Origin: an uncultured Roseovarius sp.
Lineage (GTDB): Bacteria > Pseudomonadota > Alphaproteobacteria > Rhodobacterales > Rhodobacteraceae
DNA length: 64,000 bases
Direction: 5' to 3'
Assembly: GCA_947499555.1 (NCBI GenBank)
Contig: CANMOU010000001.1
Location: 992,001 to 1,056,000 of the forward strand
In this document: positions 55,541 to 64,000 of the stretch, piece by piece
Layout: each line of letters starts with the position of its first letter
Numbering within the stretch: position 1 is the stretch's first letter
Program-made: the position numbers and the translations under genes
The notes under the pieces: generated by a model
Told to the model about the DNA's origin: nothing
Databases searched by the model: none
What the model saw: the letters and a program-made list of their open reading frames with translations, nothing else

Positions 55541-55912
55541 ATGTACGAATACAAGGTCATCCCCGCGCCCGCGAAGGGCAAGAAGCAACGCGGCATCAAA
55601 GGAGCGGAGGCTCGGTTTGCCCATGCTCTGGAAAGCGTCATGAATGAGTTGGCGCAAGACCGGTGGGAGTTTCAGCGCGCCGATATTTTGCCCAGCGAAG
55701 AGCGCCAGGGCATCACATCGACCCAGACCATATATCGCTCGGTTCTGGTCTTCCGCAGGCTTGCAGATGAGGTTGGTACGCAGATTGAGCAGAACGACCC
55801 GCCCGAAGAAGAAATGATCGAGCCATCAGAGGACGATCTTGCCGACGACGAGATGTCAGAACCCGAAGAATCCGCTCAGGAAATGGAAGATAGCGAAGCT
55901 GAAAAGGTGTGA
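55541..55912 (+). CDS. DUF4177 domain protein
   Basis: A 123-residue protein. Residues 1-75 make a DUF4177-like domain (MYEYKVIPAP, then ALESVMNELAQDRWEFQRAD and RSVLVFRR). The C-terminal 45 residues are extremely acidic (DPPEEEMIEPSEDDLADDEM) and probably unstructured. Cytosolic; function unknown. It stands alone with a likely terminator just behind. Confidence 0.82.
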   Translation: MYEYKVIPAPAKGKKQRGIKGAEARFAHALESVMNELAQDRWEFQRADILPSEERQGITSTQTIYRSVLVFRRLADEVGTQIEQNDPPEEEMIEPSEDDLADDEMSEPEESAQEMEDSEAEKV

Positions 55913-55936
55913 ATGCCCGATATTTCGGCATTTCTT
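55912..55936 (+). terminator. Possible terminator of the DUF4177 gene
   Basis: AATGCC (55912-55917) pairs with GGCATT (55927-55932), extendable inward by GA/TC with one bulge, then TCTT. The stem starts on the stop codon itself. The T-tract is weak. Confidence 0.45.
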
Positions 55937-56058
55937 ATCGGCCGACCTCCGCCATTGCGTTCACAACCTCAAAAAGCTTGGAATTTTTCGCCTCTCCCCC
56001 CTTCTCATCAGCCGCCAATAGCATAAACTCTCTGCTCCGAGTCGTATAGGTCAGACAG

Positions 56059-56682
56059 ATGCCCAAACCAGATCCCTTCGGATTCGACATGTCCGTCTCT
56101 TCAGCGAAGAAGAAGAACCCCCGCGGCAGGCGGGGCATGTCCGGTGCGTCCGAGACATCGACACGCGTCTGCGAACATGAAGGATGCAACGAACCGGGCA
56201 AATACCGAGCCCCCAAGGCCCCTGATGTGCTGGATGATTTTTACTGGTTCTGCAAAGATCATGTGCGCGAATACAATCTCAAATGGAACTTTTTTGACGG
56301 CACGACCGAGGCCGAGATCAACGCACAGATGTCATCCGACAAGGTCTGGGAGCGGCAAACCAAGCCCATGTCGGACCCCGAGGCACGGGCCTGGGCCCGG
56401 CTTGGCATCGAGGACCCGCATCAGGTTCTGGGCGGTAACGCTACGCAAAACCCCGGCAAGAACCGTGGCGGCCAGCGCAAACTGCCGCCGACCGAACGCC
56501 GGGCCATCGAAATACTCGAGGCCAAGGACAACTGGAGCAAGGCTGAAATTCGCAAGGCTTACAAAGCGTTGATCAAGGTTCTTCACCCTGACATCAACGG
56601 CGGCGACCGCAGCCAGGAAGAACAACTGCAGCAGGTGGTCTGGGCGTGGGATCAGATCAAGCAAAGCCGGAATTTCAAGTAG
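56059..56682 (+). CDS. J-domain (DnaJ-like) protein
   Basis: A 207-residue cytosolic protein. The N-terminal half has a possible zinc site (CEHEGCNEPGKY, then FCKDHVREYN), and the C-terminal 60 residues form a J domain: AKDNWSKAEIRKAYKALIKV and the HPD loop in LHPDINGGD. It would stimulate a DnaK-type chaperone on special clients. The layout, J domain at the C-terminus after a cysteine-rich part, is typical of an alphaproteobacterial group often found near cobS. Here MFS and stress genes lie between it and cobS. Confidence 0.9.
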   Translation: MPKPDPFGFDMSVSSAKKKNPRGRRGMSGASETSTRVCEHEGCNEPGKYRAPKAPDVLDDFYWFCKDHVREYNLKWNFFDGTTEAEINAQMSSDKVWERQTKPMSDPEARAWARLGIEDPHQVLGGNATQNPGKNRGGQRKLPPTERRAIEILEAKDNWSKAEIRKAYKALIKVLHPDINGGDRSQEEQLQQVVWAWDQIKQSRNFK

Positions 56683-56684
56683 GG

Positions 56685-57902
56685 CTATTCGGCAGCGACC
56701 GGTGCCAGGCGACGTTGCCCCAAACGGGGATGCAGCCGCGCTGCCAGCGCCCAGCATCCCAATAGAGCCGCACCGCCGACAGCAAAGACACCAGAGAGTG
56801 GCGCGGCAAGCAAGACAAGCCAGGCAGCGGCTGGGGTGAAAATGCCTGAAACATCACGATAGCTGGAGTAGACCGCCGACATTTCGGTACGCTCCGACGG
56901 CTTCACCGCCATCAGAAAGGGCAGCCCCCCGGAAATATCGAGAAGGACCAGAAAAGCGGAGCCAAGGAAAAGCGCACTCAGTGCAACAATGGGCTGGCCG
57001 GCAAAGACCCAAGCGCTCAGAAACAGCAGGCCGGACGCGAGAAATCCCATACGTACGGCATGACGAACGGTGTTGCGCTGCATCCACCGCAACATGACAG
57101 GTGTCAAAAACAGGATTCCATTTGTCACCGAAAGCATGATGCCTCCGGTTTCCGGCTTTAATCCGTTTTCCACCGCAAAAATCGGCAGATAGACCACATA
57201 TATCCACCACCCGCAGGAACGGATCACGGCAAAAAGCCATCCGGCCACAAGACGCGGTTGCGCAAAAAAACGGCCCAGATAGCGCAGTGGGTTCGCAGGC
57301 GGACGATGGGCGCGGGTGATGAGCTTTCCGTTTCCAAGCCGCATGAAAAGAAAAATGCCGAACATCATCAGGGCCGCGAAACCGGACATGTAAAAGGGCG
57401 CGGGCGCCCACCATTCCATCAGGCTGACGCCAACAACGGGGCCCAAGGTCCAGGCCACGGCGCTGTAGAACATGCGCAACGTCTCGCACCGGCCCAGCTC
57501 AATGCGCGCAACATAATCGAGAACATAGGCATTGAAGCAGACAAAAAGCGATACGGTCGCCACCGAGATAAGCGCCAGAGCGATCACAACGCCGGGGCCT
57601 CCTGTCGCCCCAAAAAGAGCGCCGGTCATAAACATCGCGGCCGCCCCGCCGTAAAGCCAGCGACGGGGAATGATCCGGTTGAGCCACGGCACCAACAGAC
57701 CGACCAGCAAGGACAGCACGCCGATGATGAAATAGGTCTGAGACACGACCTGCGCATCCCCTAACGCGCGATACATGGCCAGCGGGAAGACCGAGACAAG
57801 AATGCCGCGCGCCATGGATTCCGCCGCTGCCAGAATCGCAAACCCCCTCAAAGAAGGGGCCGGCGCGTGCCTGAGCCATTCGGGGATACGGCGCTCGAAC
57901 AT
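56685..57902 (-). CDS. MFS transporter
   Basis: A 405-residue protein with about twelve membrane helices. The ATG at 57902 (MFERRIPEWLRHAP) is chosen; the longer frame adds a basic, cysteine-rich segment that overlaps msrB upstream DNA. The loop between helices 2 and 3 (LNRIIPRRWLYGG) and the one after helix 8 (RWMQRNTVRHAVRMG) fit the MFS scheme. The substrate is not evident. It converges with the J-protein gene, leaving two bases between them. Confidence 0.85.
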   Translation of the reverse strand: MFERRIPEWLRHAPAPSLRGFAILAAAESMARGILVSVFPLAMYRALGDAQVVSQTYFIIGVLSLLVGLLVPWLNRIIPRRWLYGGAAAMFMTGALFGATGGPGVVIALALISVATVSLFVCFNAYVLDYVARIELGRCETLRMFYSAVAWTLGPVVGVSLMEWWAPAPFYMSGFAALMMFGIFLFMRLGNGKLITRAHRPPANPLRYLGRFFAQPRLVAGWLFAVIRSCGWWIYVVYLPIFAVENGLKPETGGIMLSVTNGILFLTPVMLRWMQRNTVRHAVRMGFLASGLLFLSAWVFAGQPIVALSALFLGSAFLVLLDISGGLPFLMAVKPSERTEMSAVYSSYRDVSGIFTPAAAWLVLLAAPLSGVFAVGGAALLGCWALAARLHPRLGQRRLAPVAAE

Positions 57903-58018
57903 GTCCAACCAGGAGCGTTGTTTCTGCCGCCCACAGTGCCGTGCGACGCCCAACCGTCGCCTCTGTTCGCGACACAGGGGTCGGAAATGGCCAAAAAACA
58001 GGCAAATCAGCTGTGGCG

Positions 58019-58489
58019 CTATGCAGGCCTGAACACCAAACTTACCCCGTTGATACAATGCCGTTTTCCTGTTGGCGCTGGACCGTCGTCAAAGATATGG
58101 CCCAGATGGCTTCCGCAACGGCGACAGTGACATTCGGTGCGGGTGATGAACCAGGACCGATCCGGCTTGGTGCCGATCGCGTCTGGCAGAGCCTGCCACC
58201 AACTTGGCCAGCCGGTTTCGCTGTCATACTTATGATCAGACGCATAGAGCGCCAGATCACAGCCCCGGCAATGATAGGTGCCGGGATCATAGATTTTGTT
58301 CAGGGGCGAGCTGAATTTGCGCTCAGTCTCTTCTTCGCGCATCACCAGATATTCGGTCTCACTTAGCATGGCGCGCCACTCGGCCTCTGTTCTGGTGATC
58401 TCAAATGGCCCTTCTGCGGCGCGGGCCCGATGAGTTGCCAATCCGAAACCGCCTGCAAGAACGCCTAGAATAAATCCGCGACGGTGCAT
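58019..58489 (-). CDS. msrB: Exported peptide-methionine (R)-S-oxide reductase
   Basis: A 156-residue MsrB. The ATG at 58489 has AGGAG seven bases upstream and opens a Tat-like signal (MHRRGFILGVLAGGFGLA). Zinc CxxC pairs are in HCRGCDLALY and CRRCGSHLGH, the substrate pocket in SETGWPSWW, and the catalytic cysteine in RHCINGVSL. It would repair methionine sulfoxide in periplasmic proteins. It neighbours the fasciclin and sigma/anti-sigma genes. Confidence 0.93.
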   Translation of the reverse strand: MHRRGFILGVLAGGFGLATHRARAAEGPFEITRTEAEWRAMLSETEYLVMREEETERKFSSPLNKIYDPGTYHCRGCDLALYASDHKYDSETGWPSWWQALPDAIGTKPDRSWFITRTECHCRRCGSHLGHIFDDGPAPTGKRHCINGVSLVFRPA

Positions 58490-58614
58490 TTTTTTCTCCT
58501 TTCGATCTTTCGGGAAGGTCGCGGAGCAGGCACGGTTTCCCATGTCTCCCTCCTGCCCCGCACCCCAGAGGCGGACTGCGCGATTCACGCTCCGCACTCC
58601 GGGGGTCTCACACG

Positions 58615-59172
58615 TCACTGGACAGGGAGAATAACCTGATCGACAACATGGATGACGCCGTTGGACTGCTCGACATCCGCGATGGTTACGGTGATTGTGC
58701 GGCCTTGCTCATCTTCCAGCATGATCTTGTCGCCATCATAGGTCGCATTAAGCTCGCAGCCGCCCAATGTGGGGACAATATGGGCACCCCCATCATCATC
58801 GATCATGCCTTTGATGGCGGTGCTCATCGCATCGGCACCAACGACATGGCACGTCAGGACCTGCGTCAGTTGCTCTTTCGCTTCAGGCTTCAGAAGCGCC
58901 TCAACTGTGCCCGCTGGCAGCGCGTCAAAAGCCGCATTTGTCGGGGCAAAAACTGTAAAGGGCCCCTCACCCATCAGCGTGTCAACAAGACCGGCTGCTT
59001 TGACAGCGGCCACAAGCGTTGTGTGATCGGCCGAATTCACCGCGTTTTCGATGATGTTCTTGGATGCATACATCGGCGCGCCACCAACATCAGGGTTGCC
59101 TGCAGAAACAGCAGATGCATTCACAGCCAGACAAATTGCGCCTGTTGCAGCAAAGATTTTCAGGTTTTTCAT
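58615..59172 (-). CDS. Exported fasciclin-domain protein
   Basis: A 185-residue protein with a signal peptide (MKNLKIFAATGAICLAVNASAVSAG) and one FAS1 domain: the H1 region GPFTVFAPTNAAFDALPAGT, then LTQVLTCHVVGADAM and the end NGVIHVVDQVILPV. Two cysteines may pair. The start at 59172 has GAGGAG upstream; the longer frame is untranslated leader. Such proteins often lie beside ECF sigma/anti-sigma pairs in alphaproteobacteria and may be targets of that sigma factor. Confidence 0.92.
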   Translation of the reverse strand: MKNLKIFAATGAICLAVNASAVSAGNPDVGGAPMYASKNIIENAVNSADHTTLVAAVKAAGLVDTLMGEGPFTVFAPTNAAFDALPAGTVEALLKPEAKEQLTQVLTCHVVGADAMSTAIKGMIDDDGGAHIVPTLGGCELNATYDGDKIMLEDEQGRTITVTIADVEQSNGVIHVVDQVILPVQ

Positions 59173-59279
59173 TTGGGTGTCTCCTCTTTTGACCCGAAGG
59201 CCAGGCCGTCTAGCCCAACCACACCTGCAGTCACGCAAGGCCCGAGGAGAAAGTTTCGCCCTGCCGAAATTTTTTTGGA

Positions 59280-59972
59280 TCAAACGTTGGTAAGAGGCGC
59301 TGTGGCCAGAACATCGCCTGTTGGTGCCCCCGTCGGCGAGCCTCCGGGCGGCTCATCAGAGATCGCCAGAATGCCGCCTTCCAGCGCGGCCACCAGTTCG
59401 GGTGTGACCGGCAGCCTTGCGGCGGGATCATTCGGCAAAACGCCAAGGGAAACCGGCGGGTTGTCTCCGGCGATCAGCCAGAGCTCTAACGCGCGCTCGG
59501 GGCGGGCGGTGCCAAGAACCCTTTCGACATAAAGCTCTCCGGCCTCGGCATCATAACCGGCCAGGACGACCAAAGAGCCATCTTCAGAGGCGATATCGGC
59601 CGTGTAGACCGGGTTGGCCGGGGGCGTCACGCCTTGCCCCGGCAAGTCCACAGTGAGAAAAAGAGCAGCAACAAGCGCGCCGGCAACCAGCAGGCCGGGA
59701 CCAAATCGGTCAAACCAGCTTCGGCGGGCGGGGCGCGCATCGGCAAAGAGCCGAACCTGAAGTTTTTTCTGCACGCGCGCGGGCGGCGCCTCTTCGGGGA
59801 TATCGTCGGCCAATGCCGCAAAATCCTCGGCCCATTGCGCATACGCCTGGCGCAAAGCGGGCTCAGAGGCCAGACGCGCCTCAAAAGCAGCCGCTTCCTC
59901 GGCAGACAACAAACCCAGGGCGTATTCCGCCGCCAGGGCCTGATCGTCGTCTTTGTCTGCATCTGCGCTCAT
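59280..59972 (-). CDS. Anti-sigma factor (RskA/anti-sigma-K type)
   Basis: A 230-residue membrane protein. The N-terminal 60 residues (LAAEYALGLLSAEEAAAFEA) are a short zinc-less anti-sigma helix bundle, one helix (FGPGLLVAGALVAALFLTVD) crosses the membrane, and the periplasmic domain has the RskA pattern GYDAEAGELYVERVLG and LELWLIAGDNPPVSLGVL. It holds its sigma factor at the membrane until a signal. The ATG at 59972 overlaps the sigma stop codon (ATGA). Confidence 0.9.
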   Translation of the reverse strand: MSADADKDDDQALAAEYALGLLSAEEAAAFEARLASEPALRQAYAQWAEDFAALADDIPEEAPPARVQKKLQVRLFADARPARRSWFDRFGPGLLVAGALVAALFLTVDLPGQGVTPPANPVYTADIASEDGSLVVLAGYDAEAGELYVERVLGTARPERALELWLIAGDNPPVSLGVLPNDPAARLPVTPELVAALEGGILAISDEPPGGSPTGAPTGDVLATAPLTNV

Positions 59973-60514
59973 CGCGAGAGGCACTCCCTTAGTTTCAGCA
60001 GGCTGCGGCGCAGCCAGGTTCGCATCGTATTGATCGGCACATCGTATCGATCAGCAAGCTCGGCGTAACTGTCCCCGTTCAGGTAAGCCGCCTGCACCGC
60101 TTCTGCACGGTCCGGCTCAAGTTCGGCAAAGCACCGGTCAATTCGTGCCCGTTCCGACGCCTGCACAACCAGCGCCTCGGGGCCCGGCGCGGCATCTGCC
60201 ATCTGCTCGACGACTTCCGCAGATATGGGCTCGGATCCCCCTTTGCGACGCCGCAGCGCATCAATCGCTGCATTGCGCGCAATCGTGATCAGCCAGGTCA
60301 TCGGGCTAAACCCACCAGCCGCGTAGCGATCTGCTTTCTGCCAGATTTTGACATAGACCTCCTGCAAGACTTCTTCTGCCTCGGAACGGCTTTTCAAAAT
60401 ACGCAGGATGACGCCAAAAAGTTTCGCGGATGTCGCCGCATAGAGCGCGTCAAATGCCGCCCGGTCTTTCAGGGCGCATTTGGCAATCAGGCTCTGCAAA
60501 TCCGTGCGATCCAT
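59969..60514 (-). CDS. ECF-type RNA polymerase sigma factor (SigK-like)
   Basis: A 181-residue sigma factor. Region 2 has FGVILRILKSRSEAEEVLQE and YVKIWQKADRYAAGGFSPMT, and region 4 is VQAAYLNGDSYAELADRYDV followed by TMRTWLRRSLLKLRE. It belongs to the ECF group regulated by RskA-type anti-sigma factors. The ATG at 60514 is preferred over a TTG two codons upstream. A likely regulon is fasciclin and msrB genes downstream, an inference from context. Confidence 0.93.
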   Translation of the reverse strand: MDRTDLQSLIAKCALKDRAAFDALYAATSAKLFGVILRILKSRSEAEEVLQEVYVKIWQKADRYAAGGFSPMTWLITIARNAAIDALRRRKGGSEPISAEVVEQMADAAPGPEALVVQASERARIDRCFAELEPDRAEAVQAAYLNGDSYAELADRYDVPINTMRTWLRRSLLKLRECLSR

Positions 60515-60655
60515 GCTCAACTCGTCTGCGGCACTGAGTCAAACCTAAGCCGAGCGGCGCCAAGCGACCAGTAAATCTTTCCCTTTCCCTTGCCCTTCCG
60601 GGCGATATGTTGCACAGCGAGACCCAGAGAACATAGACGATAAAGGACAAGGCAG

Positions 60656-61642
60656 ATGGCCGACGGCACTATAGACCGCGACGTAAGACCGACCGAAGAA
60701 GTGTCGGTTCGGGATGTGTTCGGGATCGACACGGAAATGACCGTCAAGGGCTTTGCCGAGGCCACGGATCGCGTGCCTGAGATTGACAGCACCTACAAGT
60801 TTGACCCCGACACGACATTGGCCATCCTTGCCGGGTTTTCACACAATCGCCGTGTGATGGTTCAAGGCTATCACGGCACTGGCAAATCTACTCATATCGA
60901 ACAGATTGCCGCGCGTCTCAGATGGCCTGCCGTTCGGGTGAACCTGGACAGCCATATCAGCCGGATTGACCTCATCGGCAAGGACGCGATCAAGCTGCGT
61001 GATGGCAAGCAGGTGACGGAATTCCACGAAGGCATCTTGCCCTGGGCGTTGCGCAACCCGGTGGCGATTGTGTTCGACGAATATGATGCGGGCCGTGCCG
61101 ATGTGATGTTCGTCATCCAGCGCGTGCTGGAACATGACGGCAAGCTGACGCTTCTCGACCAGAACGAGATCATCACGCCGCACCCCTGTTTCCGCCTCTT
61201 TGCCACGGCCAACACCGTGGGTCTGGGTGACACCACCGGGCTTTACCACGGCGTGCAACAGATCAACCAGGCGCAGATGGACCGCTGGAGCCTTGTCTCG
61301 ACGCTGAACTATCTCAGCCATGACGCCGAAACCGCGATTGTGATTGCCAAGAACCCGGTGATGAATACCGAGCCGGGCCGCAAAACCATCAGTCAGATGG
61401 TAACCGTGGCCGATCTGACGCGCACGGCCTTCATGAGTGGTGATCTTTCAACGGTGATGAGCCCGCGCACGGTGATCAACTGGGCGCAGAACGCGCATAT
61501 TTTCCGCGATGTAGGCTATGCGTTCCGTCTGACCTTCCTCAACAAATGCGATGAGCTAGAGCGCCAGACCGTGGCCGAATTCTACCAGCGCTGCTTTGAC
61601 GAAGAACTGCCGGAAAGCGCGGCGAGCACGAGTTTGGGATAA
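60656..61642 (+). CDS. cobS: Cobaltochelatase subunit CobS
   Basis: A 328-residue AAA+ ATPase. Walker A is GYHGTGKST (residues 71-79), Walker [11 protein letters not shown], and [16 protein letters not shown] plus the MDRWSLV arginine region follow, as in MoxR-like proteins. With CobT it forms the chaperone-like ring that, with CobN, inserts cobalt into hydrogenobyrinate a,c-diamide in the aerobic vitamin B12 pathway. Length and end equal those of relatives. cobT follows, but a racemase-like gene separates the two. Confidence 0.95.
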   Translation: MADGTIDRDVRPTEEVSVRDVFGIDTEMTVKGFAEATDRVPEIDSTYKFDPDTTLAILAGFSHNRRVMVQGYHGTGKSTHIEQIAARLRWPAVRVNLDSHISRIDLIGKDAIKLRDGKQVTEFHEGILPWALRNPVAIVFDEYDAGRADVMFVIQRVLEHDGKLTLLDQNEIITPHPCFRLFATANTVGLGDTTGLYHGVQQINQAQMDRWSLVSTLNYLSHDAETAIVIAKNPVMNTEPGRKTISQMVTVADLTRTAFMSGDLSTVMSPRTVINWAQNAHIFRDVGYAFRLTFLNKCDELERQTVAEFYQRCFDEELPESAASTSLG

Positions 61643-61711
61643 CAGTCCTGATCCGATTGGAGCCGCTGTCTGATCTCAGTCGGAGCTCGAACCCTAACCG
61701 GGGGCTATGAC

Positions 61712-62404
61712 ATGCATATTGGTCTTATAGGCGGCATCGGTGTAGCGGCGACTGTTGTCTATTATCAGCGCCTCACTTCGGCTGTCACTGCGAAAGGTCA
61801 AGAATTGGACCTAACCATCGTGCAAGCTGACGCACCGACCCTGGTGAAAAACAACCGTGAGGATAATCGTGAGGCGCAGGCCAGCATTTACTTGAACTTG
61901 ATTGATCGCTTGAACGCGGCAGATTGCGATTGCGCGGCAATCACGTCTCTGGGAGGGCATTTCTGCTTTGCCGAGACGGCCAACCGCGCCTCGTTGCCCT
62001 TGGTGTCCGCAGTCTCCCCACTGGACGACTTCTTCGCAGAGAACGGCATCAAGCGCGTTGGCCTATTGGGAACCAAAGTGGTGATGCAAACCAAACTCTA
62101 TGGCCAATTGATCAAAACCGATGCAGTGGCACTGGAAAACGAATTGGATGAACTTGGCCGCAGCTACACGGATATGGCGCTAGCCGGGGTCTGTGACGAA
62201 GCAACGCGGACTTTGTTTTTTGATGCGGGCAGCCGCCTCACGCATGATCTGGGAGCAGATGCCGTTGTTCTGGCTGGGACCGATCTCGGCCTTGCGTTCG
62301 ACGAGCAAAGACCCGACTATCGCGTGATCGACGCTTTAGATGTGCATGTGGATGTTTTGGCGCGTCTGGCCTGTGACGAGATTTCCTTGACCGAGTTGAA
62401 CTGA
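61712..62404 (+). CDS. Aspartate/glutamate racemase family protein, one catalytic Cys missing
   Basis: A 230-residue protein. The N-terminus [20 protein letters not shown] equals the family start. The first catalytic cysteine is plausible at C85 (LGGHFCFAE), but at the second site the usual GCTE motif reads AGTDLGLAF, with glycine 189 in place of cysteine. It may act as a one-base enzyme or have another reaction. It stands between cobS (69-base gap) and cobT (4-base gap). Many codons end in T or A compared with its neighbours, which suggests later insertion; this was judged by eye. Confidence 0.82.
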   Translation: MHIGLIGGIGVAATVVYYQRLTSAVTAKGQELDLTIVQADAPTLVKNNREDNREAQASIYLNLIDRLNAADCDCAAITSLGGHFCFAETANRASLPLVSAVSPLDDFFAENGIKRVGLLGTKVVMQTKLYGQLIKTDAVALENELDELGRSYTDMALAGVCDEATRTLFFDAGSRLTHDLGADAVVLAGTDLGLAFDEQRPDYRVIDALDVHVDVLARLACDEISLTELN

Positions 62405-62408
62405 GCCA

Positions 62409-64000
62409 ATGAGCAAACCCTCCGATAACCCCGCCGATCCGTTCAAGAAGGCGCTCGCCGAGGCCACCAAGGTTCTTGCCGACGATGCGGAGCTGTCGGT
62501 CACCTATTCGGTCGATCCCGCGGGTGTGTCCGGCGACACGATGCGCCTGCCCCAAGTCAGTCGCCGCATGACACGCGAAGAGGTGTTGCAGGCGCGCGGT
62601 ACGGCAGATGCGCTGGCCATGCGCCACAAGTATCACGATGAAGGCCTGCATAACCGTTACTGCCCGCCCGGTGAGATGGCGCGCGACCTTTACGAGGCGA
62701 TGGAAACCGCCCGCTGCGAGGCCATGGGCGCGCGCGACATGCCCGGCACGCATAGCAATATCGATGCCAAGATCGGTGCCGAGGCGATGCGCAAGGGCTA
62801 TGACCAGATCAAGGACGCCTCTGAGGCGCCCCTGGCGACCGCAGCGGGTTATCTCATTCGGCATCTGGCTACAGGGCGTGATTTGCCCGAAGGTGCGCAG
62901 AATGTCATGGAGCTCTGGCAAGGCTTCATCGAAGACCAGGCTGGTGGCACGCTTGAAGATCTTCAGGCAAAGCTCTCGGATCAAACGGAATTTGCCCGTT
63001 TCGCTCGGCAGATCATTGATGATCTCGGCTATGGCGACCAGCTTGGCGACGATCCTGATTCCATCGACGACGAACAGGAAAACGAGGCCGAGCAGGACAC
63101 CGAGCAGGACGACGAGCCGGAAAGCACAGGTGAGGACGACAGCGACGAATCCGAGGCTGATGCGGACCCCGAGCAAAGCCAGGAAGACCAACAGGACGAA
63201 GCCCAGGCACAGGTCAGCATGGACGACATGGCTGATGAGGAAATGGGGGACGAAACGGAGATGCCCGAGGGCGAGGCCCCGCTGGAGCCGCCACCGCCCC
63301 AGCCCATTTCGGATGCCGACCCGGACTATGCGGTCTACAAGACAGAATTTGATGAAGAAATTCACGCCGAAGACCTCGCCGAGCCGGTTGAGCTGGAACG
63401 CCTGCGCGCCTATCTCGATCAACAATTGGAGCCGTTGAAGGGCGCGGTGAGCCGCTTGGCCAACAAGCTGCAACGCCGCCTTCAGGCGCAGCAGAATCGG
63501 TCGTGGGAGTTTGACCGCGAAGAAGGCATCCTCGATGCAGGCCGCCTCGCCCGCGTGGTGGCCAACCCGACGACGCCATTGAGCTTCAAGGTCGAGAAAG
63601 ACACAGAGTTCCGCGACACGGTCGTGACGCTGCTTCTGGACAATTCCGGCTCCATGCGTGGGAGGCCGATTTCCATTGCGGCCATCTGCGCGGATGTGCT
63701 CTCGCGCACGCTGGAACGCTGTAACGTGAAGGTCGAGGTTCTGGGCTTCACCACCCGCGCGTGGAAAGGCGGGCAAAGCCGCGAGACCTGGCTCAATGAG
63801 GGCCGCTCGCAACTGCCCGGGCGGCTGAATGATCTGCGCCACATCATCTACAAATCCGCCGATGCGCCCATGCGGCGGACGCGGACCAATCTTGGCCTGA
63901 TGATGAAAGAGGGCCTGCTAAAGGAAAACATCGACGGCGAGGCTTTGGAATGGGCACACCGGCGTCTTGTGGCGCGCCGCGAGGCCCGCAAGATCCTGAT
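62409..64000 (+). CDS. cobT: Cobaltochelatase subunit CobT (3' end beyond the window)
   Basis: The frame is open from the ATG at 62409 to the window edge, 530 codons. The N-terminal 190 residues are the CobT domain ([18 protein letters not shown] near residue 75). A highly acidic linker runs from about residue 205 to 300, rich in Asp, Glu, Gln and Ser. A von Willebrand A domain follows with MIDAS motif [11 protein letters not shown] (D411, S413, S415). It pairs with CobS in the cobaltochelatase. The ribosome site is weak because the upstream racemase gene ends four bases earlier. The remaining C-terminal part is outside. Confidence 0.95.
   Translation, partial: MSKPSDNPADPFKKALAEATKVLADDAELSVTYSVDPAGVSGDTMRLPQVSRRMTREEVLQARGTADALAMRHKYHDEGLHNRYCPPGEMARDLYEAMETARCEAMGARDMPGTHSNIDAKIGAEAMRKGYDQIKDASEAPLATAAGYLIRHLATGRDLPEGAQNVMELWQGFIEDQAGGTLEDLQAKLSDQTEFARFARQIIDDLGYGDQLGDDPDSIDDEQENEAEQDTEQDDEPESTGEDDSDESEADADPEQSQEDQQDEAQAQVSMDDMADEEMGDETEMPEGEAPLEPPPPQPISDADPDYAVYKTEFDEEIHAEDLAEPVELERLRAYLDQQLEPLKGAVSRLANKLQRRLQAQQNRSWEFDREEGILDAGRLARVVANPTTPLSFKVEKDTEFRDTVVTLLLDNSGSMRGRPISIAAICADVLSRTLERCNVKVEVLGFTTRAWKGGQSRETWLNEGRSQLPGRLNDLRHIIYKSADAPMRRTRTNLGLMMKEGLLKENIDGEALEWAHRRLVARREARKIL

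Noticed and set aside
55935-56216. 93-residue minus-strand frame in front of the J-domain gene
   Set aside because: Half of it lies antisense to the J-protein coding region, it has no ribosome site at its ATGs, and its N-terminus is proline/arginine shadow sequence. Only the 51-residue end starting at 56090 could be real, with no support.
59270-59290. TGATCC on the minus strand upstream of the fasciclin gene as an RpoE-type -35
   Set aside because: No matching -10 at the needed distance, and the hexamer overlaps the end of the anti-sigma gene.
62238-63842. 534-residue minus-strand open frame across cobT
   Set aside because: It is antisense to cobT and crosses into the racemase gene; the frame is open because of GC-rich codon bias and the acidic linker. 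The product has no domain pattern.

Overview
The window is a GC-rich chromosomal segment from an alphaproteobacterium, almost certainly Rhodobacteraceae (Roseobacter/Rhodobacter group). The evidence is a complete 14-gene complex I operon in the Paracoccus/Rhodobacter order with the extra reading frames typical of that family, cobS and cobT of aerobic cobalamin synthesis, a class I BirA beside coaX and an RNase J gene, and a leucine-catabolism (liu) cluster. No rRNA, tRNA, CRISPR array, phage gene or transposase was seen. Most of it is ordinary housekeeping chromosome.

Layout. 1-6.1 kb: a gene tail, a small GspC/PilP-like protein, bioY, a degenerate SDR, an Ada-zinc-motif protein, a glycosyltransferase, a DEAD-box helicase and a GFA-family protein. 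6.1-10.7 kb (minus): a 2OG-Fe(II) oxygenase, a small cysteine protein, rnj, coaX and birA. 10.8-30.7 kb (minus): nuoA to nuoN, running right to left and closed by an intrinsic terminator after nuoN. At least twelve non-nuo reading frames lie between the nuo genes, including exported lipoproteins, DUF5333/DUF5337-type proteins, a MAPEG protein, a helix-hairpin-helix paralogue of the NuoE tail, a methyltransferase-like protein, a carboxymuconolactone-decarboxylase-like protein and a 41-codon gene coupled to both nuoC and nuoD. 31.0-31.8 kb: a DUF4142 protein and a cupredoxin.

31.9-45.4 kb (minus): leucine/isovalerate catabolism (ivd, acyl-CoA synthetase, mccB, mccA, HMG-CoA lyase, enoyl-CoA hydratase) with a core-MetE protein, an SDR, a membrane-anchored thermonuclease and small membrane proteins mixed in. 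An ompW gene on the other strand carries a well-placed FNR-type box. The pathway would take isovaleryl-CoA to acetoacetate and acetyl-CoA. Its biotin-dependent carboxylase depends on the BioY and BirA encoded earlier in the window.

45.5-55.9 kb: a DegT aminotransferase, gph, glmU-glmS-alkD (UDP-GlcNAc supply), a lipoprotein, moaA, kdtA (waaA) with a GT4 glycosyltransferase (LPS core) and a DUF4177 protein. 56-60.5 kb: a J-domain protein, an MFS transporter, Tat-exported MsrB, an exported fasciclin protein and an ECF sigma/anti-sigma pair, which together look like an envelope stress module. 60.7-64 kb: cobS and cobT (cut by the window edge), separated by an Asp/Glu-racemase-family gene that lacks one catalytic cysteine.

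The observations most worth a second look are the 41-codon ORF between nuoC and nuoD, the duplicated NuoE-tail domain, the exported-protein theme of the nuo accessory genes, the racemase-like protein inside cobST, and the FNR-type promoter of ompW. Nothing here amounts to a clear, wholly new multi-gene system.
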